A DNA stretch of 64,000 nucleotides, taken from the NCBI GenBank assembly GCA_013214945.1, contig JABSRT010000024.1:1-64000 (forward strand). Direction: 5' to 3'. Below are positions 55,877 through 63,875 of this stretch, in pieces. The position numbers and the translations under genes were made by a program. The notes beneath the pieces are model-generated. The model did not search any database. It was not told the DNA's origin and saw only the letters and a list, made by a program, of their open reading frames with translations. Source of the stretch: Gammaproteobacteria bacterium (GTDB taxonomy: Bacteria; Pseudomonadota; Gammaproteobacteria; Enterobacterales; Psychrobiaceae). Each line of letters begins with the position of its first letter. Positions within the stretch are counted from its first letter, which is position 1.

Positions 55877-55901
55877 TTATTATTAACACGAGGATAATAA
55901 A

Positions 55902-57035
55902 ATGAAAAACTTCCCTTCTTTTAGCAAAAACTTTGTCATAATATCAATCGTTTTCAATAGTGTAAGCTGGTCGGCTCCAGTTGCTGGTGCAGAAATTATC
56001 TCTGGTTTAACATTTGATTCTCATACTGCGCGTCAGCGCTGGAAACATGAAAATCAGTCCCTTGATAATGTAAGCTTTAGCTGTCCAAGCATGATTGAGC
56101 CAATAATAACATTTGAATCAACGAGCATTTATCAAGACACACCGTGCCGTTGTATTATCGATCCTGAGAAAAAAGTTATTTATGATAATGAGATGGCTAC
56201 ACTGAAAAATTATAGTAAAACATTAGTTAAACTTGCTGATCGTTATAGTAAAACACCGACTGAGAGCCCTGAAATCGCGCAATGTGTCAACCGGCATATC
56301 ACGTACTGGTCAGAGGCGGGGGCAATGACTGGCACTCATTTAAGTAGTGTTGGTTATCATAAAACTGGTGAAATCTTGGGAGTTGTAGCCCAATCTTTTA
56401 ATAAAATTAAGTATGCTGAGGGCATTGAATTACCGTTATTAGGCAGTGTTACTTACGAGTGGATGCGGCAATTAAGCGACTCGGTATTATATTTTTACGG
56501 CGGTATAGCCGGGCCTAATACCCGAAATAACAACCATAGATACTGGGATTCATTTTATTTAGGGAGTGCTTCTGTGATTCTGAATGATTCTGAATTATTC
56601 AATTGGGCGCAGCAGGGATTGACTATAGGTTTAGATCAAATTCAGGCGAATGGCACGCTGCCACTAGAAATGGCGCGTGGCAGTAGAGCCTACCATTATC
56701 ATCTATATGCAGTAGCACCGCTGGTGGGCTTAAGTGAGTTAATGCTACGAAATCAGGAGATGATGAGCCCTGCTTATTCACCTTACCAATACAACAATGG
56801 TGCGTTGGCTAATTTGGTTGAGTTAGTGCTCAATGATACGACAATTTTTTCTGACAAGAGTGCATTTAACTGCAACCGCAGTGCGTGGATGGAAATCTAT
56901 GCCCATAATGTGCAACACAATAATGACGCTTTTTTTACACGACTAAAACAGCAACGCCAGCAATGCAACTCTCGGCTGGCTAGCACGACTTTAGGTGGTG
57001 ATATCAGTCACTATTATGGTTTAAAACTCGATTGA
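55902..57035 (+). CDS. Second PL5 alginate-lyase-like protein under riboswitch control
   Basis: A 377-residue exported protein (signal peptide about 1-29, ending AGA-E) related to AlgL. It keeps the His, Arg and Tyr of the PL5 site: H212 (NNNHRYW), R259 (EMARGSR) and Y266 (YHYHLYAVAPL). The region that should hold the catalytic lysine (SKY in the neighbouring AlgL) reads SIYQDT, so that lysine seems absent. Several extra cysteines may form disulfides. A GAGGA site precedes the ATG. A c-di-GMP riboswitch in the leader predicts regulation apart from the operon. It could be a lyase of altered specificity, an alginate-binding protein, or a degenerate paralogue. Confidence 0.8.
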   Translation: MKNFPSFSKNFVIISIVFNSVSWSAPVAGAEIISGLTFDSHTARQRWKHENQSLDNVSFSCPSMIEPIITFESTSIYQDTPCRCIIDPEKKVIYDNEMATLKNYSKTLVKLADRYSKTPTESPEIAQCVNRHITYWSEAGAMTGTHLSSVGYHKTGEILGVVAQSFNKIKYAEGIELPLLGSVTYEWMRQLSDSVLYFYGGIAGPNTRNNNHRYWDSFYLGSASVILNDSELFNWAQQGLTIGLDQIQANGTLPLEMARGSRAYHYHLYAVAPLVGLSELMLRNQEMMSPAYSPYQYNNGALANLVELVLNDTTIFSDKSAFNCNRSAWMEIYAHNVQHNNDAFFTRLKQQRQQCNSRLASTTLGGDISHYYGLKLD

Positions 57036-57047
57036 GCTACTCTGTTG

Positions 57048-57082
57048 CTTGCTCATTTAATTCATACAATAAAATGAGCAAG
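57048..57082. repeat. Hairpin after the second lyase gene
   Basis: CTTGCTCATTT (57048-57058) and AAATGAGCAAG (57072-57082) pair perfectly with a 13-base loop, 13 bp after the stop. No T run follows, so termination is uncertain. Confidence 0.5.
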
Positions 57083-57619
57083 TAATCAGGTCTAAACTGG
57101 TGGTGAGACCAGTTGACTCTATAGTGCCTGACCAATGCTTTGGTAATCCGTTCGATGAGGTTGTTGGTGACTGGACGCAACAAATTAATAAAAATGACTG
57201 ATGATTAATAGACTTACATATCAGTACGCATGGCTGTAAATAGAGAATCGAGAGTTTTAACGTTAACAACTGTTAATGGTAAGTTGAGGCTGCATCATAA
57301 TTCACATCAAATTATTTACTGCTAGCTTGGTGCCCATATCAGCAAGTTAATAGGTGTTGTTTATATGGATCAACGAAATGGATTATTTTGTTTTTAACAA
57401 CTTCAGGAACGAATACACGGTTTCGTTAAATAAGCCTTTTGTACAGACTATGGCTTGGGTGTTTTTTGTTCGTTATGTTGTTAATTTATACATGACCTCC
57501 TTGCTTAGATAGTATTTTTCAGTATAACCCCGTCAAATATTACCTCTTATCAAGTGCTTATATCAAATTTGATATTTTCATATTATTTAGAGGAAGGATT
57601 ATCTAACAAGGAATTTACT

Positions 57620-57772
57620 GTGGTGAACTGCACCCTATCTACGTCTATCAAACCTCCATTTTACAATTTAATTAGTGCCTTATTAGTATTAACGTTTGCC
57701 AGCCTGTTTTCATCAAAAGCTTTAGCGCAACTTCCATCGTGTGAATTGATGCCTATTGAAATGGTCAACTAA
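57620..57772 (+). pseudogene. Truncated secreted protein: ribosome site and signal peptide only
   Basis: A 50-codon frame starts at GTG 57620 with AAGGA at good distance. It encodes a convincing signal peptide (LISALLVLTFASLFSSKALA-Q, here only named by its ends) and then stops after 13 more residues. It looks like the beginning of an exported protein whose remainder has been lost. A short genuine exported peptide cannot be excluded. Confidence 0.4.
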
Positions 57773-57862
57773 AACTGGCCATCTGATTAGAGGTGATATT
57801 GGATCAAAGTCCCCACAATTAGCTACCACCTGACTAATCGAGCTTATAATTGACACTAACAA

Positions 57863-58984
57863 TTACTTGATGCCTGAGTATCTAAATGCTTTGCCCGTTA
57901 AGGTATTTAGTTCACTATGGCTCATTTCACTATGAACAGCGATGATTCTTCCTAGATAAATAAGTGGCACTTCCGACTCTCTATTGTCGATATAATATTT
58001 GATAGATTCAGCCGTTGCTACACCTAAGTCGTCACTTATTCTCATTGGAGTCGCGTCTAATTCACCCAATTTTATCTTTTCGATTTCTTTAGCTGTGCCG
58101 CCCCAACCAGTCACAAAAATTTCAGCTAATTTATTGGCTTCTCGTAAAGCATCAACAGCGCCTATAGTCATTGCCGTGTTGGCATTGTGAATCATTTTAA
58201 CTTCAGGGAAGTTATCAAGAAATAGCCTGACACCGTCTGCGCCGCCGAGTTTTTGGTATTGCCCAAAATGCTCATACATACTTAACCAGCCACCTTTTTC
58301 TTCCACACAATCGATAAAGCCCTGAGAACGTTGCGTGTCGGTAATGCCAGGTATGCCTCTGTTGACCGCAAAATTGACATCTTCACCAAGGCGCTTAACC
58401 ACGTAATCACATAGCACTTCTGCGCCCATTGAACTGGAGAAATCAAACCATCCATCAGGTTGATGTTTCCAACTAGGGTTAGGGGTATGAAAGGCCCAAA
58501 TAAAGGTTTTGAACACGTCAGATGCAGCAAGCTTTTGGATGTTGTCAGCTTGCAGAGCAAGCTCAGAGGGACCAAAAATAACGAAATCGTATGGTTTTTT
58601 TGCGTTCAAGACCGTTTGTGTGTGCTGTGTCTGCAATGAATGTTCTATTTGCCTTGACGTATATTCATCGACTTCAAAAGGAAGCTTTAGCGCCGATAAT
58701 CGTTTAGTCATCGCCGTATAATTGCGGATCCAAAAATCAGAAATGTCGGCACTTGGATAAATGACTGCAATGCGAACCGGCGCTTTGATGTTTAATTGTT
58801 CTAGCGGCTTAGGCGGCGCATTAACTGTTTGCTGAAAAAGGTCGAGCTTACCCGATTTTTGCAGATGTGTACTAGTTGCATTATTGCTTAATTCGTCAGC
58901 AGCGACATGCATTGGTAGGGCAATTAGCGCTAATATTAACACGCTAAATGATAATTTATAATTGTGATTAGCCATTAGAACCAT
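57863..58984 (-). CDS. LuxP-like periplasmic binding protein
   Basis: A 373-residue exported protein (signal peptide ending VAA-D) of the periplasmic-binding-protein type-I fold. Along its length it resembles Vibrio LuxP, the AI-2 receptor: PVRIAVIYPSADISDFWIRN, GAVDALREANK, TGWGGTAKEIEKIKLGELDATPMRISDD and the closing KAFRYS. By my alignment several AI-2 contacts are kept (S82, W85, R219, T270, W294, R315), but others differ (Q77 to D80, S265 to N269, D267 to A271). It may therefore bind another ligand. No luxQ follows; instead it is divergent (80 bp) from a periplasmic-binding-protein/GGDEF-EAL pair. Confidence 0.85.
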   Translation of the reverse strand: MVLMANHNYKLSFSVLILALIALPMHVAADELSNNATSTHLQKSGKLDLFQQTVNAPPKPLEQLNIKAPVRIAVIYPSADISDFWIRNYTAMTKRLSALKLPFEVDEYTSRQIEHSLQTQHTQTVLNAKKPYDFVIFGPSELALQADNIQKLAASDVFKTFIWAFHTPNPSWKHQPDGWFDFSSSMGAEVLCDYVVKRLGEDVNFAVNRGIPGITDTQRSQGFIDCVEEKGGWLSMYEHFGQYQKLGGADGVRLFLDNFPEVKMIHNANTAMTIGAVDALREANKLAEIFVTGWGGTAKEIEKIKLGELDATPMRISDDLGVATAESIKYYIDNRESEVPLIYLGRIIAVHSEMSHSELNTLTGKAFRYSGIK

Positions 58985-59064
58985 CTTTTAATAAATTGTA
59001 TTCAGATGTTAGCCTATAATAGTAATATTATATAGCAACAATAAGAATTAGTACTTAAATTACA

Positions 59065-60186
59065 ATGAAAATAAAACCTTTAATACGAGCCTTGTCAGTG
59101 CTTTTCTTCAGCATTATTTCATCCTCTTTTGTTCATAGTCATGATGACGATTTCTTTGATTTTGCTCAACAGAAGGTAGAGCAAGCTGTTGAAAAAAATA
59201 CAGTTTGGGACGGCCCTACTCAAGGGCCTAAAATAGTTCACGACCGAAATATTATTTTTATAGCACAAGATCTTCGCAATGGTGGTGTTTACGGCGTTGG
59301 TAAGGGAATGTCTGAAGCGATATCTAACCTTGATTGGCATTTAAGGTTTATTGATGGCCGGGGCTCTGAAGTGCGTCAAGGCGCAGCATTAAGAAAAGCC
59401 ATCGGCTTTAAACCTGATGCTATTGTACTTGGCGGGATTGACGCGCAAAGGCACAAAAAAACGCTAAAACTGGCTCAAAGTTTGGGAATAGTTGTCATTG
59501 GTTGGCATGCGACAGAACTTGCTGGAGGTAGTGTTGAACTTGGGTTGTACATGAACATTACTACCGATCCTTTTGATGTTGCTGAAGTTGCTGCGTTATT
59601 GGCCATTGTTGATTCAAACGGCAAAGCAAAAGTTATAGTATTTAGTGATCCTAATTACAAAATTGCCTCACTAAAGGCTAGGGTGATGGTCGATACGATT
59701 AAACGCTGCCATACATGCACGGTGTTAGAGTTAAAACCACTGCCGTTAGATAAAATTGCAGAAGAAATGCCAAATACATTCACCCATCTGTGGCAAACAT
59801 ATGATCAAGACATTACTCATATATTAACGATTAATGATCTGTATATTGATTACGCTATTCCTTCATTAGAATCTAGGATGGAGCAAGGTAAAAATATTCC
59901 ATATAACATTTCAGCGGGGGACGGTAGCAAGGCTGCGTATAAACGAATCAATCAAGACAAATTTCAATTAGCAACAGTGCCCGAGCCTCTTTATTTGCAA
60001 GGTTGGCAGATAATAGACGAACTTAATCGAGCGTTTAACGAACAACCGCCTAGTGGTTACTCGGCGCCAGTTCACTTGGTGACACCAAACAATGTCCATG
60101 ATCTGATTAATCAGAAAGGTAGCATCATCTATGACCCACAAAATGGTTACCGAAAAGCATATTTAAATATCTGGGAAAGCCAATGA
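59065..60186 (+). CDS. Periplasmic sugar-binding-type (TorT/RbsB-like) sensor protein
   Basis: A 373-residue exported protein (signal peptide about 1-25, ending VHS-H) with the Peripla_BP_4 fold: NIIFIAQDLRNGGVYGVGKGMSEAI, PDAIVLGGIDAQRHKKTL, AKVIVFSDPNYKIASLKARV and ITHILTINDLYIDYA. No ABC permease or ATPase gene is near. It overlaps by 4 bp (ATGA) the gene of a membrane GGDEF-EAL protein, so it is probably that protein's ligand-binding partner, as TorT is for TorS. Ligand unknown. Confidence 0.85.
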   Translation: MKIKPLIRALSVLFFSIISSSFVHSHDDDFFDFAQQKVEQAVEKNTVWDGPTQGPKIVHDRNIIFIAQDLRNGGVYGVGKGMSEAISNLDWHLRFIDGRGSEVRQGAALRKAIGFKPDAIVLGGIDAQRHKKTLKLAQSLGIVVIGWHATELAGGSVELGLYMNITTDPFDVAEVAALLAIVDSNGKAKVIVFSDPNYKIASLKARVMVDTIKRCHTCTVLELKPLPLDKIAEEMPNTFTHLWQTYDQDITHILTINDLYIDYAIPSLESRMEQGKNIPYNISAGDGSKAAYKRINQDKFQLATVPEPLYLQGWQIIDELNRAFNEQPPSGYSAPVHLVTPNNVHDLINQKGSIIYDPQNGYRKAYLNIWESQ

Positions 60187-62645
60187 GATTCAGTCGAGTG
60201 ACCATTATTCAGCGACTAATTTTATCGAATTTACTTTCTGTGGCGATTGTCAGCTCGGCCATATTTATGGTTATCAGATCGTTAGATTTCGTAGAATATA
60301 CCCTCAAAACTCAAGCATCTGAACATGTTGAAGTGTTAACTGCAAACTCGGAAATAAGTCGACGAGTTTTTATTCTGACATCTAGAGTCAAGTTGTTAGA
60401 ACAAACTTTCTTGTTCAGTGAAACGACACTGTCTGAAGAAGCATTTTACATCGATTTACAACTTCAAAAACTCCGTGAATTGTCAACTAATCGTGACTTT
60501 TCGAATAAGATGGATGCTTTTATTGATAATTTTCATCGGTTTTTAGGCAGCTCGTTGGCACTTAATCGTATTCTGAAACAAAGTCAGAAAATCGATGATA
60601 AGCTTGCCACGCAACTCGATACATTAGAATTGAATATTAGTGAAAGGAAACTCCAACATATCCATGATTCTAATTACATGCGATATAATAATGAACTTGA
60701 TTTAATCAGCATGTTAAGAGAAGCGTTTTTGACCGCGGGTAAAATGGTGGGCAATATTCACAGCCGAATAACGCCAGAAACGGAAAAAGTTCTGATCATT
60801 GAAATTGAAAAAGAACTGGACATTTTTTTGTTACATCTTGAAAACGTTGATATTGACACTACTCAAGTTAAAACTCAGAAAAAACGGATGAAACGCACTG
60901 TTCGTCAGTATAACGCTGCCCTAAGACGCATTCGTGCGAATCTAGAGCAACGTTGGTTGGTGATGGCTGCGTTAGTCAATGCTCAAGATGAACTTTTAAT
61001 GATGGTTGAACGGACCGAAGCTCGAGTTCATCAGCAAGCGGTAGAGCTAACAGAACAACTCGAGAAAGAAATAAGTCAATCACGAGTCAATGCAATTAGC
61101 ATTAGTTTATTGGCATTTCTTTTGTCTGTGTTACTCGTTAGCTTAGTGGTTAAGCGCCACATTCGAAAACCGCTTGATGACCTTAAGGAAGGATTTGAAA
61201 GACTCGAATCTACCGGGGTAAACAAGCCAATAAACTTAGGGCGCACAGATGAATGGAGCCATATTGAAAATGCTTACAATCAAATGTCGCTGCGTTTATC
61301 TGAGGCATATTTAGCGCTGAACGACGAAAAGAAAAATTTTGATTTTCTTGCTCACCATGATCCGTTAACAGGATTGGCAAACAGGCTGTTAGCCACGAAG
61401 AGATTAAATAGCAATATTGTTAAAGCACAAGAGCAAAATTTATCGTTTTTACTGATCTATCTAGATATTGATGAATTTAAAACCATCAATGATTCTTTGG
61501 GCCATACAGCTGGCGATAACTTACTCGTCAATGTGTCCAAGATATTGATAGATATTGTCGGTGACATTGGCTTTGTGGCTAGAATGGGCGGGGATGAATT
61601 TATGATCGTTATTTGTGGAGCTGAAAACCTAAATAGCGGAGAAATAATTTCAGAGCGGATAAACAAAGCGCTTCGCAAGCCTTATCATATTCACGATAAG
61701 ACCATCATCGTTTCCGCGAGTATTGGTGTGTGTCAGTTTCCGCAACATGGCAGGGATGATGAAACACTTATCCGAAATGCAGACACGGCGATGTACTACG
61801 CGAAGCGAAATGGCAAAGATCAGTACTGTATTTATGCCGATAGAATGACGCTAGAGATTAAAGATATAATTGAAACCAATGTAGGACTGCATCAAGCGAT
61901 TAAAAACGATGAACTTGTGGTGTTTTTCCAACCCAAAGTTAATCTTCATACTCAAAAGGTGGTCGGGGCTGAAGCGTTAATCCGCTGGCAACATCCAAAG
62001 TTTGGACTGTTACCTCCGGTTGATTTTCTTGAGGTCGCTGAAAAATCTGATCTGATCATCGATATAGACAAATGGGTGTTTAGAAAAGTTGCAATGCTAA
62101 TTACCCAATGGCAACAAGCTGGTATTGATTTAGACGGTATTGTTTTTTCGGTTAACTTTTCAGCTCGAATGTTCTACATGTTAGATCTGGCTGAGCAGCT
62201 TAAAACCATTCTTGATCAAACCGATTGTGAGCCGCATCAGCTACTGCTGGAAATTACAGAAAGAGATATGATGCGTGATTTTGGAACCTGTGTACAAACG
62301 ATAGAAACGCTAAGAGCTCAAGGTTATAAAATAGCAATTGATGATTTTGGAACGGGTTACTCGTCACTGTCGGTGTTAAAAAATCTTTCAGTAGACTGCA
62401 TTAAACTCGACCGTAGCTTTATCGAAGATGTTAACACTTCCAAACTTGATTTTGAGATAGTTAGCGCGGTATTAAAACTGGCACAAATATTAGATTCATC
62501 AGTCATCGCCGAAGGTGTAGAAACCCAGAGCCACGTCGATACATTACTGGAAATAGGTTGCCATCGTGCCCAAGGGTACTTTTTTTCTAGACCTCTGCCT
62601 GTCGATAACTGGATTGAGTACCTAATAGATAATAAGCCGGAATAA
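60183..62645 (+). CDS. Membrane GGDEF-EAL protein with periplasmic sensor region and HAMP
   Basis: An 820-residue bifunctional candidate for making and breaking c-di-GMP. Layout: first membrane helix about 10-32, a helical periplasmic region about 33-302 without a recognised domain, second helix about 304-324, HAMP about 325-378, GGDEF domain about 380-555 and EAL domain about 565-815. The cyclase motif GGDEF (469-473) is intact, with no RxxD inhibitory site before it. The phosphodiesterase residues are intact too: E597-A-L, NFS, EITE, DDFGTGYSS, KLDRSF, EGVET. Its start overlaps the periplasmic binding protein gene, which suggests ligand-controlled switching, as in the NspS-MbaA or TorT-TorS principle. 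Confidence 0.93.
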   Translation: MRFSRVTIIQRLILSNLLSVAIVSSAIFMVIRSLDFVEYTLKTQASEHVEVLTANSEISRRVFILTSRVKLLEQTFLFSETTLSEEAFYIDLQLQKLRELSTNRDFSNKMDAFIDNFHRFLGSSLALNRILKQSQKIDDKLATQLDTLELNISERKLQHIHDSNYMRYNNELDLISMLREAFLTAGKMVGNIHSRITPETEKVLIIEIEKELDIFLLHLENVDIDTTQVKTQKKRMKRTVRQYNAALRRIRANLEQRWLVMAALVNAQDELLMMVERTEARVHQQAVELTEQLEKEISQSRVNAISISLLAFLLSVLLVSLVVKRHIRKPLDDLKEGFERLESTGVNKPINLGRTDEWSHIENAYNQMSLRLSEAYLALNDEKKNFDFLAHHDPLTGLANRLLATKRLNSNIVKAQEQNLSFLLIYLDIDEFKTINDSLGHTAGDNLLVNVSKILIDIVGDIGFVARMGGDEFMIVICGAENLNSGEIISERINKALRKPYHIHDKTIIVSASIGVCQFPQHGRDDETLIRNADTAMYYAKRNGKDQYCIYADRMTLEIKDIIETNVGLHQAIKNDELVVFFQPKVNLHTQKVVGAEALIRWQHPKFGLLPPVDFLEVAEKSDLIIDIDKWVFRKVAMLITQWQQAGIDLDGIVFSVNFSARMFYMLDLAEQLKTILDQTDCEPHQLLLEITERDMMRDFGTCVQTIETLRAQGYKIAIDDFGTGYSSLSVLKNLSVDCIKLDRSFIEDVNTSKLDFEIVSAVLKLAQILDSSVIAEGVETQSHVDTLLEIGCHRAQGYFFSRPLPVDNWIEYLIDNKPE

Positions 62646-62672
62646 AATTAGACCGTTGCTTCAGATAGAGAT

Positions 62673-62704
62673 AAAACCGCTAAATAGGTAATTTTAGCGG
62701 TTTT
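62673..62704. terminator. Bidirectional rho-independent terminator
   Basis: AAAACCGCTAAA (62673-62684) and TTTAGCGGTTTT (62693-62704) form a perfect 12-bp stem with an 8-base loop and A/T tracts on both sides. It serves the GGDEF-EAL gene and possibly the convergent IclR gene. Confidence 0.9.
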
Positions 62705-62808
62705 ATTATACCGATTTGTTCCTCGTACATACTTCTACATTGATCTGGATGGTTTTACTTTGTTTTGCTAAGCACTATAGACCAATACCAATCTCATTAA
62801 TTGCAGCG

Positions 62809-63570
62809 CTATTGCATACGTGACGATAACTGACGAGCAGCTTGAACCAAATTTTTAGCGTAATCTCTGGCATCTTGAGCGGTTAATATCTCATTGCTAA
62901 TTTCAGCGCTAATAGCTGCAACCGGTTCATTGCGCATATTAAGAATAGGGGCTGAAATACAGCTTACTTTACTGTCAAACTCATCATGGCTAACTGAATA
63001 ACCCAATCTTTTAGCGCGTTCTAAATCTTGTTTTATCTGATCCAAATCTTGTGTCAGCACAGGATCCGAGTTTAACTCAGCTTGAAAATAACTCTGTTGA
63101 AATTCTATTGGGCGCATTGAAAGGATAGCCTTGCCTGATGCCGACAGATGCAAAGGCATGGTTTGGCCAATGAAAATATTAAAAGCAGTGTTAAGCGATG
63201 ACTCTAGCTTAGACACAACCACGGCTTTATTCCCCACAGGCACACTGAGAAAAATAGATTTGTGAATTTGATTTTTTAATATTTCAGCAATCGGATAAAA
63301 AAACGCAATGATACTCTGCTTATTATATATCGTTGATGCAATTTGAAAAATCTTGGACCCAATGCAATAAGATTTTTTTCGGCTATGGTCAATGGCCACC
63401 ATTTGATGATCGAGCAACACATTAATAATGCGGTGGCCGCTAGCACTGGCAATACCGGTTTGTTGACAAATTTCGGACAGCGTTAGCGGGTAGGTTGAAG
63501 CGGCAAGTAAATCAAGGATCATCACGCTATTGTCTACCGCAGGGGCCTTTGATTTCTCGATTGTTGTCAT
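62809..63570 (-). CDS. IclR-family transcriptional regulator
   Basis: A 253-residue regulator. The N-terminal winged HTH (about 12-65; LTLSEICQQTGIASASGHRIINVL) precedes the IclR effector domain (about 80-250; MPLHLSASGKAILS, GYSVSHDEFDSKVSCISAPI, AAISAEI). It diverges from an aldehyde dehydrogenase gene cut by the window end. The 305-bp space between them contains a perfect palindrome and ATATGRAA repeats that are plausible operators. The effector is unknown. Confidence 0.9.
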   Translation of the reverse strand: MTTIEKSKAPAVDNSVMILDLLAASTYPLTLSEICQQTGIASASGHRIINVLLDHQMVAIDHSRKKSYCIGSKIFQIASTIYNKQSIIAFFYPIAEILKNQIHKSIFLSVPVGNKAVVVSKLESSLNTAFNIFIGQTMPLHLSASGKAILSMRPIEFQQSYFQAELNSDPVLTQDLDQIKQDLERAKRLGYSVSHDEFDSKVSCISAPILNMRNEPVAAISAEISNEILTAQDARDYAKNLVQAARQLSSRMQ

Positions 63571-63875
63571 GCGCTAAAACTCCTGTTTCTGTATATGGAA
63601 AAACGTTTATTTGATATGAAAAAATTGGCTTGTGATGATAAGTATTATCAATAATCACACGCTAACCGCAGTCTCTGATCCCTAAACTACGCCACAATAG
63701 CCAAGTGCGAGCGATAACGTGTTTTAAAAAACGCGTGCAAATAGATTAAGCAAATAACGCTGTTTTATTATCCTACTATATTCCATATATGAAATGATAT
63801 TTTTAAATATGAAACCAATTGACGGTGATAAAAAAGCCTTTTAAGATAAATTATCTTAACAAAAAGGCAACATTG
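63571..63875. promoter_or_regulatory. Divergent iclR / aldehyde dehydrogenase control region
   Basis: ATATG(A/G)AA occurs four times in the same orientation (63593, 63614, 63787 and 63807). The copies form two pairs, with starts 21 and 20 bp apart, about two DNA turns. One pair lies near the iclR start and one near the dehydrogenase start. These are candidate IclR-type binding sites. Confidence 0.45.
63841..63859. promoter_or_regulatory. Perfect 19-bp palindrome before the aldehyde dehydrogenase gene
   Basis: TTAAGATAA-A-TTATCTTAA, centred at 63850, ends two bases before the AAAAAGG ribosome site (63861-63867). The placement suits an operator that blocks transcription or translation of the next gene. 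Confidence 0.5.

Larger units (their letters stand above)
57036..57862. other. Intergenic stretch after the alginate locus
   Basis: These 827 bases hold an inverted repeat (57048-57082) and a truncated secreted-protein frame (57620-57772). The rest is AT-rich without a recognisable gene. It marks the border between the alginate genes and the signalling module. Confidence 0.5.

Noticed and set aside
57087-57195. Plus-strand open stretch reading SKLVVRPVDSIVPDQCFGNPF...
   Set aside because: No start codon or ribosome site, about 40 codons, and no family recognised; likely chance or an unidentifiable relic.
59065-60186. Assignment as NspS (norspermidine-binding, PotD-like) because of the MbaA-like neighbour
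   Set aside because: The sequence is of the sugar-binding Peripla_BP_4 type, not PotD-like; only the regulatory logic is compared.
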